Shown here in pieces: positions 24,401-34,935 of a stretch of 64,000 nt of DNA (positions are counted from its first letter, which is position 1; the number at the start of each line of letters is the position of its first letter). The DNA comes from Stratiolaelaps scimitus. Its lineage: Eukaryota > Arthropoda > Arachnida > Mesostigmata > Laelapidae. Under the pieces are notes generated by a model that worked only from the letters and a program-made list of their open reading frames with translations, had not been told where the DNA came from and ran no database searches. Location of the stretch: NCBI GenBank assembly GCA_019614645.1, contig JABWDB010000002.1, positions 28,447,501 to 28,511,500 of the forward strand, read 5' to 3'. The position numbers and the translations under genes are program-made.

Positions 24401-26974
24401 AGTTGAGAAACAAGTTGCTTGCCATCCACAATTTGTAAGCGTTGTTAAGGGATTACCATTGGGTACTCGTTGTTTGCAATGTGTTATCAGTTCTGCAAAA
24501 CAGCGATGGTTAGCAACCAAGAAAATAAGAGCCCACCCCATGATTAACGAAAGTGAAAGAATCTCCTTATAGTGGTGAAAGGTTAACTAGGACCTTAACT
24601 CTAACCCCAGCGGAACTCCATTGCATAACAAAAACGGCAAATCTATGTCGGCACTATATTTTTAATGGAACTCATTACCTAGCTGGTCGACGCATTGGAA
24701 GCATGGTATACATCGGTTGATTACAAGAAAAGGTTTGTAATATGATGGACCTGGTAGAAAGACATCCACAGAGTGCGATTTCACAGAAATAGGTTTGATA
24801 TAAGAAAAGAGCTGTAGCGCAATATTATTATCCATTTCTTCAACGTCAGAAGCTGATACACTCTGTAACGGTTTGATAACTCTTCACCTAAGTACTGTAT
24901 CCGCGAAGCCCTAAGAGTCAAAAAGCAGATATTGAAATCGGACAGTCCGGCTTGATAACTTTAAGCACATGACGGGCTTTTGTCATGTGCGTAAAGTAGC
25001 GGCCAGTCACTCGATTAGAATAGGAATCTCATTTTTTTGTTGCGACAAGCAAGTTCTTTATGCATCTTAGCATTAGTATTCGTGCGCGATCAGTCTGATT
25101 ATCACGGATTGTTCATGGTTATTTCGTAACAATCTGCATCGTTTTATGGCTGCTTGGTTCCACTACGAAATGAACGAAATATTATCAAAATTTACTCCGC
25201 AAATAGAAGTGTCTTAGATATAGTTAGAAGTCCTTGGATACTTTAACAGGGGTATACGATACTGAGCTGGGTTTTCTTATGTATATATATATATATATAT
25301 ATATATACATGGTTTGCCCCTACTCTCGTCACTACTGGAGCTTCTTTTTCTGTCTCTAAATATTCAATGTCAGTGATGTATTCCCAGATCTGTAAATTAT
25401 AATTTGGCATAAAAATTTGGAGCCCGGTCATCTCGGTTAGGTCCACCACCACAACAACAACAACAGCTGGATACCACCACACCAATGGCGGTATCCAAAG
25501 CTAATCTCACTACCAGCCTGCTCATCTTTGGCATAGGCTATATCTGCTTGCTGTGACATCTATTCATCCGACGTCGTCATCAAGTTCTTCAGCTTCATAT
25601 TTGTTATGAAAGTAAATTGGTTTCTCGGTTGAAGCGATGGGCAAGCTTGTTGAATACAGCCTACCGCTACAGGCCGTCATCTACCGTTAAAAGCATTGAA
25701 CGCGCTTGATTTCTTGATGCGGCTACGTTTGGGTGGTATACAAGGCTCGTACATGTGGTACTTTGAATGAGGTGAATTACCTATACGAGGTGGCTCTATA
25801 ATCACCGTCCACACATGAGTTTGAATATGACTTCGGTCATCGGATGTCATTGATAAAGAATGGTATTAGCCATTCCGTAACTCCTGTAATCAAACGCGAT
25901 ATATATACTCGCATATAAAATTTGGAGCTGCCATTGTACGAATGTCACAGAAGTTGACGTAAACTTTTGGAGATCTTGCTGTTCCCGTCGTTGAAATGAA
26001 TGCGTGTCACTTCCCTAGGCGGTACGAGCAAACATAAGAACAAATATCTTTCTCCTGATCGAACTCACTGTGCAACTCTGAATCCAATATGCTCAAGTAC
26101 CACGAGTGGGATTCAAATACGTGCACGAACAGTGAAACGGACAGAGAAGAGAAATGGGTGTTTCCTGAAGAGAGCTGATTAACGAAGTGCCAGTGAAGAT
26201 ACATAGCAACACACTGATACCTCATATAGTATTTGTTCCTTATATATTCACCTGTTAAGCGAGAAAATGCGAAATAATTCGCTACCGCTAACCACCATAT
26301 AGCTAAGTACGGGTAGGAGACAGTTTGAAGCGACAAAAAATAAACTGAGTTAAGCGAGTAATTGTAAACTCCGTTTAACGAAACTAAATTGCAAAATGCC
26401 TATTGTATTATGTGTATTGCTGACTCGGCTACAGATAATTAGTCAGCTCTCGGGAAATTATACGTCTATCTAAGATCAACCATCAGTGAAAAATGGCTCC
26501 GGATGAAGCCGTGTAAAGCCGAATATACTCAATGATGGAGAATGATACAAGTTTTATTAATTGAGCGCACTATTTACAAAAAAATCTCGAGAACACCGAA
26601 GTAAGTAAACATGTAAGTAAAGCCAAATGCTAGTCCTTTTAGGGAACATGAAAACCTAGCGCGGATGTGCGACGTGATTAGTTGTCAGTTCTTGAGAAAA
26701 GAGTTATTTAAAGTTTGCTGTTAAATTGACCAAACGTATGCAACGTGGATATCAAACTCTTTGCATTTTTTGTTTGTAAAACTGTATCTATAGGTCTCTA
26801 TGAAATTGTGTCGGACTATAGCCTTGTTCCTTCCTACTCTTTTATCTCAAGTAAATAACGTTAAGTTAATCTAGGAACTATGAACTTCAACAAAGGAGTA
26901 CACTTACCCGCGCTCTGACAATGTCCGCCATCTTCTGGAACACCAGGCACACGTCCTTCAAAATTCATCATCAT
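17963..26974 (-). CDS. SoxB-group HMG-box transcription factor (SoxB2/Sox21-like), five coding exons
   Basis: Joining 26974-26908, 23398-23241, 22763-22372, 19096-18766 and 18466-17963 gives 1,452 nt: 483 residues plus TAG. All junctions have GT/AG ends and compatible phases (1, 0, 2, 0). The HMG box spans about residues 66-144. It contains [40 protein letters not shown] and the basic RRKPK tail, which is characteristic of group B Sox proteins. RRKPK and [10 protein letters not shown] favour SoxB2 over SoxB1. The C-terminal two-thirds is low complexity: Ser/Pro-rich, then a Gln/His tract (about 269-300), then Leu-Asn-Gly and Pro-rich repeats. Family members bind ACAAT-type sites in the nucleus, bend DNA and regulate neural and segmental genes. 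Box changes such as [11 protein letters not shown] (usually WKLLSEAEKRP) mark it as divergent. Orthology within SoxB (Sox21a, Sox21b, Dichaete) is not settled. Confidence 0.93.
18766..19096 (-). CDS. Sox gene, coding exon 4 (Ser/Pro and Gln/His region)
   Basis: The acceptor ACTTATCTTCAG precedes the exon. Its first base completes the AG|A Arg codon from exon 3. It encodes residues 207-316: [16 protein letters not shown], then Ser-Pro-His clusters ([14 protein letters not shown]), then a Gln/His tract ([19 protein letters not shown]) and AAHQLLQ. The donor is GTATAA (18765-18760), a weak site. The exact phase match on both sides is good support, although the low-complexity sequence itself is not diagnostic. 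Confidence 0.87.
19450..21960 (-). mobile_element. Rearranged LINE inside Sox intron 3, same strand as the gene
   Basis: On the minus strand, in order: an ORF1-like part (about 21,951-21,545) with Cys/His pairs and a coiled coil ([19 protein letters not shown]); an endonuclease piece with [13 protein letters not shown] (near 21,390); a second endonuclease start, LSLNARSV (near 21,200); ISETWL (near 21,110); LPVVIYGDF (near 20,980); then reverse transcriptase (pseudogene at 19648-20880). The element ends with TACAA/TATTG tandem units at 19450-19470. The motifs suit a CR1/Jockey-like LINE. The duplicated GDF motif, with one copy upstream of LNARSV, indicates an internal rearrangement or two fused copies. 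It accounts for about three quarters of the 3.27-kb intron. Confidence 0.85.
19648..20880 (-). pseudogene. LINE reverse transcriptase, nearly intact but with stops
   Basis: From about 20,820 to 19,648 a single frame reads as RT. It carries [59 protein letters not shown], then the palm around DCIYFD...[22 protein letters not shown] and [15 protein letters not shown] supplies the catalytic Asp pair. Two stops interrupt it (about 20,206 and 20,066) and a frameshift lies near 20,821. Upstream of the shift the protein continues as LRILQESV and [11 protein letters not shown]. The relatively few lesions suggest a younger insertion than the other LINEs here. In the family the product copies element RNA at a nicked target site. 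Confidence 0.88.
22372..22763 (-). CDS. Sox gene, coding exon 3 (main HMG box exon)
   Basis: Starts right after TTATTATAG (acceptor) with GTA TGG, continuing the NAFM|VW motif. It encodes residues 76-205 plus two bases of an Arg codon. It holds most of the HMG box, including the core WSRAQRRK, the helix 2 motif [11 protein letters not shown] and the basic tail KPRRKPKP. A Ser/Ala-rich linker and a [16 protein letters not shown] segment follow, which I do not recognise as a named motif. The donor is GTCAGT at 22371-22366. Reading through without splicing reaches a stop after IMIPPDWP, so a truncated isoform is formally possible. Confidence 0.95.
23241..23398 (-). CDS. Sox gene, coding exon 2 (start of HMG box)
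   Basis: The exon opens after an AG acceptor at 23400-23399 and ends at a GTAAGT donor (23240-23235). It encodes residues 23-75: an aromatic and Ser-rich leader ([17 protein letters not shown]), an acidic stretch, then [10 protein letters not shown], the first ten residues of the HMG box. The intron falls between Met and Val of the NAFMVW motif, in phase 0. An in-frame TGA just upstream shows that the frame cannot extend without splicing. Confidence 0.92.
24958..24997. repeat. Hairpin in Sox intron 1
   Basis: Two 16-base arms (ACTTTAAGCACATGAC and its near-perfect complement, one mismatch) are separated by an 8-base loop. The pairing does not extend further, so it is shorter than a typical microRNA precursor. 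Each arm includes a CACATG E-box-like hexamer. Confidence 0.6.
25282..25307. repeat. (TA)13 microsatellite in Sox intron 1
   Basis: Uninterrupted alternation of T and A, 26 bases long, flanked by GTG-free AT-rich sequence. No further function is implied. Confidence 0.9.
26908..26974 (-). CDS. Sox gene, coding exon 1 (start codon exon)
   Basis: This 67-nt exon encodes 22 residues ([11 protein letters not shown]...HCQSA) plus the first base of a Gly codon, then a perfect GTAAGT donor at 26907-26902. Three ATGs stand in tandem after GAGAAA. An in-frame TAA occurs about 45 bases upstream, with no earlier ATG after it, which supports this start. The phase-1 end joins exon 2 (GA ATG ATG) to make GGA in frame. 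No homology identifies this N-terminus; the evidence is the donor, phase match and upstream stop. Translation could alternatively start at the ATG pair in exon 2 if this exon is skipped or untranslated. Confidence 0.72.
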
Positions 26975-27239
26975 TTTCTCAATTTGCAAACAGTAAGTTC
27001 TTGAGCAGACGCTGTATTAACACTTGTAGGACTTCTGCAATCTTCCAAACAACAAGACTTCCAGTTTCACAAAATTATCTACGTAATTTTTCGTTGATCA
27101 ATACTATACACCATTGAAGATGTTCCGAAGAACGCACATTCACTCCACGTGCCTGAAACACTAACTATTAACTCACGACGCTTAAGTTGAAAACTTTCAC
27201 TTCTGGTCGTTCTATTGCCTAGTACTTCAATAAACTTCA

Positions 27240-27480
27240 CTCTGTACCGAGATCCGTCAGCTCCTCGCCGAACCGAGTCTTGTTCTGAGTAGTGCACGAG
27301 TTGGTAACTGGGTAAGCACGACGGTGTGCTGAGATCTGGGAGAGGCAGTCAGGGCTTCAACAGTCCTGATGGTGGCCAGGATCTCAAGCTATCCTTCGAC
27401 CTCGTAAGGGCCCCTAGCTGCGCATGCGCAAGCTCACCGTGGGCGGGTTCGGAGGCGGAGCCAAAGCGATAGCTACCCCA
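27240..27480 (-). promoter_or_regulatory. Candidate promoter region of the Sox gene
   Basis: This GC-richer segment lies 270-510 bases upstream of the start codon. It contains the perfect palindrome TGCGCATGCGCA at 27419-27430, matching the NRF1 consensus, and a GGGCGGG box at 27441-27447. Both are typical of TATA-less, CpG-rich animal promoters. I found no convincing TATA box. The transcription start is not determined, and the region could instead be 5' untranslated sequence. Confidence 0.4.
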
Positions 27481-27660
27481 TAGAGTGGGGAGAACGCTCT
27501 TTGTTTTAGCACCCGAGTCAACTGGGCCAAAAGAGGCGGCCTTTGGAGGGTGGATCTCGACTGCGAGCATACCCGCTCTCGGAATGTTGCTTTCTTGACA
27601 CCATGTGTCGTTTGCCCGCGGCCTCACATCAGGATGATGCTAGGCAGCGGCGGCAGTCAA

Positions 27661-30600
27661 CGAGGAACGGTAAAACGTATTTGAAGACCTAAACGATCCA
27701 GCAATATATCGCCCACCCTCTGGAATCAACACCCGAATTATAAGCGAACCCGAACACTCACATTGACGGCTATATGCTTCTATTCAAAAGATCGTCTATT
27801 ACTACTTTCACTTAGTGTACACTCTGGCTCGCATTTTCGCGCTTTTAGTACAGTTGAGTAATTCGGTGTAGTTAAAAGCTTAGCCTCTGAGCTACATTGC
27901 AGTGCAGAATCCGCTATTTGTTTGCTGAAGTAGTCAGTTCAGTCTCACAATTGTGAGGAGGCGCTTATTATACTTCTTTTAAGCGTAGCAGCTTGTTCAC
28001 GACGCACGAGGTCTATTCGTTTATTAAGTATGAATGAGTGCATATAATAATCAATAACGTGCAACGCGTTGAAGGTGGAGGTCGGGAGGAATGCGTGTAC
28101 GTTTGTACTTGTCCATTTACCTTAATAAGCAATTTTAGTCAAGTTGCGCTCCAGCAGCAACGCAATATGTAATGAATTCCTGTATCTATCGGTATTCGGT
28201 TCTATATTTGCGGAATAATAATTTGATTTAGCCAAAATAAATGTTCATTGGTGAATATTCATTGATATAAATTGTAATATTATATATAGAACAGATTATG
28301 ATGTTACACAGAAGTTATACCGTAATTTTAACGAAGGTTGTAATTCTGAATTCTCATAATAATAAAATACACTTCAAATAGAGTTCGTCAGGTTTCAAAC
28401 AAGGTTGCATCCGAAAAGATAAATGCGAAATCATTCATAAATAGAAATGATAAATTGTCATTCTCAAAGAAATTGGTATGAAGCCAGCAGTGCTGAAGAT
28501 AAAAAAAATACTACCGACACCAGTAGCAAGTGAGCTGCCGAACAAATTTCAATATGCATCGGATAGAAAGAACTAATACTGATACATTTCGTTCACCAAA
28601 TCTATTTTGTGCTTGCGTTTCATTTTATGAAAGATCTTAATATAGCGGGTACCTTTGTAGACTGTGTCCTATAAAATGACTGCCTTAAAAATCAGTCTCT
28701 CAGTACATACGTATTTCGGACTCATGACACACCGGATATCAGCTCTACTGTTCCAGTATACAATATACTTAACATGTGTAAATTCGGTTACGTAAACTCA
28801 AGGGTATAGTCTTAGACCCTAAAATGAGTTCGGCAATCAATTAGATGGGATTTTGCATAGCTCAATTCGCTTATCCTTTTCTTTGTACCTTAGGGAGACA
28901 TTTCTCTTAACTTAACTAAATATGAAATTAACACCTTGGGTGTTGCCACATATAATGCTCATTCCAGTAACTTTCTTCTACTGATTTTTAGTCATTTTTC
29001 AAGTGTAGCCTGGTTCGATCACAAGGAACACAATTGGTATCAATAAAATATTTCAGCTTTTTTCTTTTTTTAACGCAATCAGCCCATTCATTTTAAAATT
29101 GCTGTGCCATGAGAATACAAATATTCATTGCTGTCGCTTTATCCCTTATCTTTAGATAAGGGATAAAGCTCCTAGGTAAGTTCACAAAGATGGTTTCCAG
29201 GTGTGACTCTTCCTATCAGAAAAGGTTATTTATGAATACAAGTCGCATAGTAGCACCAAAGTATATGCAGGTCTTCTGTATGTGAAGTTCTACGTACGTT
29301 TCGAGTAAAACTGTTGCCTGTTGCGGGCGGAAACCAGTTTTCCTATGCTTGCGTCGTGACATGAAACGCGAGTCGATCTTTAGTCAAGCGTCGCAGGCCA
29401 CACACAATCTCAAGTTACCAAGAATTTCATCGTCGTAGTACTGAGTGCGATATTATAATAGTCGATTGTTGCTGTAGATATTGTAGGTATAGCCATGTCT
29501 ACCACAGAGTGTGGGATGGATGGAGAGAAGAGAGTGAAAGAGATCTGATCTCGATGGCTGCTGCTGCTGCTGCAGCAGAAAGCACGTTGATGTTTCTAAC
29601 TGAGTGCGGCGTGTGTTTGTGTAGGTACAGTAGATCTTTCATACAGAAGGCAAGAAGTTTACTCTATTCTGTTCGGATGATCGCCACGGACAAAATGATT
29701 GATCATATCGGCCACTGTCGTGACTTCCCATAGAACAATTTGGTTGTTCGTCGCTCTCAAGGTGTAAAACTGTCTGTTAGAATCACATTCGAAGTAAAAC
29801 TCGATACGTCACCCCTAAACCCAATTTCGTATTACTAGGCATAGGCCTACGGACCGTTAGCACAGTTTTCCTTTATTATTTTTAAGTCTAAGGCGCTGAA
29901 CTCATATGCTATTTAATTTTTGGAGTGCTAGCATGAGTTTTGTTGGCCTGACAGTCTTCTCTTTAATATGTCCTCTTTTAGGGTGGTCGCGTTACGGTCC
30001 TTAATTGTCCAAAAAGCATAGCAATTGCACATATAAATGAACGTTTCTATATTACGAAAAACAATTTCGTATCGAAATAATCATAGATAGTTCCTAATGA
30101 ACACGGTAACAACTAAATCCGAATCCGTCAACTATAACGGCTGCAATACAATGACCTTGAGAATCATATCACAATATACTATTTATCATTGAAAGGTTAA
30201 CATTGTTAAAGCATCCGTTCAAGAAATGCACTGAAGGACTGAAAATTGTTCGTTCTTGGTGCATGAGTTTGCACGAATACTGGGTTGCCGCCTTTGTGCT
30301 TAAAGTCTGGAGTTTGATATTTATGGCGGCATATTCAAGGACAGCTGTGATCGAAATCATTGTTAGAAGCCGCAGCTGAACTGAATGTACATTCGATCTA
30401 CCTTTGTAGCAATAGTGTCATTCAGAGTGAAGAAGAGAGAGAAACTAAGTTGTACGTAAGATGAAATAACAGTAATTATCATAGCTTTAAGCAGACGATG
30501 CTAATGATGTTCCACCTTGGATCCGACTTTTTGCATAAATGTCTAATAAATAAATATAAACGTTAGTATTGAAGCACTGACTGTGGCTATAGCGCGATAC

Positions 30601-33600
30601 AATGCGTATGCAATGGACACTCAACAAATAAAGCAATGTAGTTCCCGTAGTCAGAGAGATCATGAAGACCGCAAAGCAATGCAGTTAAATTTTTTTCAAT
30701 CAGCAAGGCAGTTTAACGTTTTAAAGGTAAAAGCCGCCTCTAAAGTAGACGGCCCTTGTGGCGGGCCCGTGTGCCCAATTCTACTCATCGGCACTTGCAT
30801 ATTTTTCCCATAAAGCTGCCAAGTGTGCATAGCAATTGACTGTTTCGAATGTTTATTCTCAACAACTCGATAGATATCTCTTCTCTTTCTCGACCGAGCT
30901 CTGGTAGGAGGCCGTAGCCCACCAATACCATCTCCTTTAAACTGGCCAACTTTCCACTCTGCATATTGCCTTTTACTAACGCGCAGGCGACGTTAATGGT
31001 CACAGGATCTCCACACCCAAGCAATGGAATAAGAGACCCGAACTCTTCTATGCGCTGCTGCTATTTAATCCTCTGAACTACCCCCCGCCAAAAGAAAGAA
31101 ATTACCTATCTACAGGGGGTGGTCAATCCAAATTTATCACTGCTTTTAGCTAGACGTCGCCGTGTTGTGGCTCAGGTGGCAAACCAATTTATTTGTTCAT
31201 TATTAGTGTGCGGAATTGTTCTGATTCTTAAAAGGGTTTTGTAAGGATCTGTTACACCCAATAGACAATACTTAAACAATGTTTCTAAAATATCGTCAAA
31301 CATTTTCTTATAGATATTCAGTTATAGAAAGTGGGAATAGCAGGACTTTAACAAATGGAGTCTGGGTTTAAGACACATAGGGACTTCTAGAGGTTCGTGT
31401 GTTTTGCACAGCGCAAGCTTTTGAATCACATAGAGTTCAAGTTAAACAGTATGAAAGAGAACTATATACTTAAATGAGGAAAAACGGTCCATGAGATCAA
31501 GGCTGATGAAAATAGGAATTAGTCAGCGCCGTGAACACTACCAAAAACAAGGGCATTTCGCTAATAAACAAGATCGAATGCGTCGAATTAGCTTTTACCT
31601 ATCATGCTCCATGAGCTTGCTAACGTTTAAGTCTAACCTATATATTAACTATATATTACGCCTTGTTTTGACTATGGGCCGTATCGCCTTCATTTCTGGA
31701 ATCCAGTCCCAATTGCCGCTGTCAGCAAACAGCCTCCTGCAAAACAACATTCCGGTATCTAAGTGTGTCACTTCATGTCTACCATATAGGATAAATATCA
31801 GTTCTTCAAAGATCTTGATTGCGTCTCCCTCGTGTGTTCGATACATGATTGGGAGATGGAAGCTCGACTGTGTTTATTCAAAGTGTCGAATCCGATAGAT
31901 GTATACCAGTGTTAAACTCTAATGGTTAGCTATAGTTCAGAATGAGTAGCTATTTCATGTCATGGATTAAAGATGGTATTATATCATGCTGACATCACCG
32001 AATGTTTTCAAAATTTATTAGGTCGTTGGCTGTAAATTTAAAAAAAATGATGTACTTCGACCAACACAAACTTCATGAGTACTTCGACAAACCGAAACTC
32101 GACGAAGTGAGCAATCCTTTCCACATACGCTTTGTTCTTAAATATATTTCCTCTTAAAAAGGTTGGCTAAATTTAAAAAACACGATTGTCGCTTAGGTAA
32201 GGTCTAATAAGTATGCAGGGCGATAAAAAGATAACAGTTTGCCCCATATTTCTTGAGATGCGTGACGTAGCGATATTTGTGTAGTAACAGCCCTTCTGTA
32301 TATGCTGAACAGGAGCATCAATTTGATGTCTGAGGACATTATCTGAGGACAGAGGGGACTTTGTTCAATTTATTAATTGTTGTAAATAAGAATGTCCGCC
32401 TCCAGAATCGCGCCATCAATGATCCGCGCGTATTTTTGAGTAAAATAATATTAGAAACTCTGCAGAAAGTTACCTACAAACAAGTGTGGAGGAAAGTGCA
32501 AACCTTCATAAAAGTTGTAATACGTATTTCAAAGCTAATATCATTGTGTGAATCTATTTACGGGGTCTCGATGTCGTTCTGTTCTCCGGCCACTACCTCC
32601 GACAGGAATGGCGGTTATCGCCATTTCAATCGACGAAGTCACGGAGTCGGCCAGTCACGAAATCTGCCCGATGAAATCTTGTCGTCCACATGCACAACAA
32701 TCAATAAAAGTCATCAACGCCCTCGTGGCAAGCAGCAACCAGTGGGCCGAGACTATTTTCACCTCTGGCAATGATCATCATGAGAGAAGGTGAAAGATAT
32801 ATCTTCTTCTCCCGCATACTTCTATCATCTCAACGACGGCGCGCTGCATATACACTGTCCTATATTCTCCCATTGGCTGAGCTGATCGGTTTCGGCGGTA
32901 GTTTCGAGTCAATTATTTGCTACAGGAGCTTTTGAATAGGCGTGAACGGCCCGATTTTTCGAACATTCGCGCTACTTGACTCGATGGTGCTATTCATTAT
33001 AATGCAAAGACAGTGCAATGGGGTCACCGTGGTATTTGATGTCATATTGTACAACTCAGATATAATACTATTGACTGCTTGCCGCACGTTGCTAGTCTCA
33101 ACTTTGTTACGCCTCCGCTATGTCTCAGTCGATAAGGAGAAAATGGAATGGAATGAAGAAAGTGACTTAAAATGACCTCGACCTGTACCCATGATGAGCG
33201 TTGTTTATAATTTTCAAATAGCTCGCAGAGACATCTACTTGCTAGTCATTACTATTATTTGTGGGAAGTGAACTTCAACTATGCTCAACTGCTCTAAAAT
33301 GATGCACCCATCGACGATCAACTTCTGAAGGAATGAACTAATTATTTTTTACTGCCTTCGTGGTAACCCTAGTTCCTTATGCATTGCCACTGTTGTCACC
33401 TGGAGTTTGTCTTGTCTCAGAATTTTAAAAACACTAGTAGAACAGCACTTGTTTCAAAATAAACTTGCTCGTTAAACGTACGTAACTAGAAAACAGCAAT
33501 GCTGAAAATTATTCTGTCCACTATAGAAGTAAATGGCCAGTCGATTTTCACGACTGGCTATTTATTTCTACATTATTATTATGACGCAAATTCTGAATAA

Positions 33601-34695
33601 CAATTGTATTAGTACTTACACAATGACCTATCACGGTGGTGCGTATTTCGTGTGATGGTTGGTTGGCGCGGACCAGGTCAATCCAATACTAACGATACAA
33701 TCAAACAAAGCTCTGATGCGGCTACGGGTACATGTACATGTCAGGACGTGTAGCTTTGCTGTGGGCGGGCGCTCCTGTGGCTCGGCCAACGCTTGCACTC
33801 AAGACAACAGAAATCGCTGTACGGCTTGAACCACCAGAATGGAGCGTCTCGACTAAAAGGTGCTCAGGAACAAAAGGTTTCTCCGACCCTACATGTGCTC
33901 TGCTGTCGACGAGGGCCGCCTCTATTCAGAGCTAGCGCGTGTGTGTTAGTGAGTGTCTTTATGTTAACAACAAGAGTTTGCTGGTCCACGAACAACGATG
34001 ACTGCGACGACGAAGGATGCGGTATCTGTCTACGGAATCGTACAATGGACGGTCAGCGATGAGTGGAACGCCACCTCTGCCTGTCCGTATGTGTGTGACA
34101 TGTGAATGATGATGTCTGTGAACGAGCGGAAAGGCACTTGGTTGATGCACTAGACATAGTGAATCATCTCAACACGCACGTCCTATAACGCATTTGCCTA
34201 TTTATGTTTTCATGCGTTTTCTACTTCATTGAAAGTTGTGGTTGATGCTCCAAGATAACGATACCTAATAAGCATAATATTATAGCAAGCTACAGTTATT
34301 AGTGGAGCATGCGTCTAGTCAACCGCAGGTGAACCAGCAGTACGAAAGGTTCATATAACTCCAATTAGCGCAATCATTAACTTGTTACATATTGTTGATT
34401 GTATTATAAAGAAGTGTTCTAAATAAGGATTTCAATATAAGCTCTGCAGTTGGGATAGCTATTCCTAGCCCTAAACGAGCCACAACAGAGTAAACAGGTC
34501 AATGTTCCTGTTATGGTTAAGACATTTTCGCGCTTAGTTTATCCTCTATTTGGAAAACCCTAGGTCTACTGGGGTACTACGAATACTTTCATTTACAATC
34601 GTTTTACAAAGTTGATTTAGCTGCTAATTTTGGGTGCTTCGAGCTCTGGATTCAAAAATCATCATTTGGTCATTAGCCGGTAAATACACGAGGTA
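27661..34695. other. AT-rich intergenic stretch upstream of the Sox gene
   Basis: No gene, RNA or element could be recognised on either strand. Short frames lack conserved motifs. The region may hold regulatory DNA for the Sox gene. The one clear structure is the GATA palindrome at 29136-29169. A further imperfect 11-base hairpin occurs near 33533-33560. Confidence 0.45.
29136..29169. repeat. Perfect palindrome with opposed GATA sites
   Basis: Two exactly complementary 16-base arms (GCTTTATCCCTTATCT and its complement) flank a 2-base TT spacer. The inner ends form CTTATCT and AGATAAG, the canonical GATA-factor site in both orientations. It lies about 2.2 kb upstream of the Sox start codon. 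Confidence 0.85.
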
Positions 34696-34697
34696 TA

Positions 34698-34928
34698 CAG
34701 TGGTGTGAATAAACATAGCCCACCCCCTATATTTCAACAATCGTTACAAAGAATACACATTTGAGGCATTTCTTCTGTGTCAGATTAATGTACGTGTCAA
34801 ATAACATATTTACCACAAAGAACAGCGCATACAACATCGCATGCAGCCTGCTACAACAAAATGTGTCATATTTCGGTGGTCAAAAATGATAGACACACCC
34901 TCAGTTATCGAGTGTTTTCGCTGAATTA
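34698..34928 (+). repeat. Left terminal inverted repeat (231 bp) of Tc1 element
   Basis: Identical to the reverse complement of 36043-36273. Similarity stops abruptly after CTGAATTA. Such long repeats normally carry transposase binding sites at the outer and inner parts. Confidence 0.97.
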
Positions 34929-34935
34929 ATCCAGT

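Noticed and set aside
24958..24997. microRNA precursor
   Set aside because: The stem is only 16 bp and does not extend, below normal precursor length.
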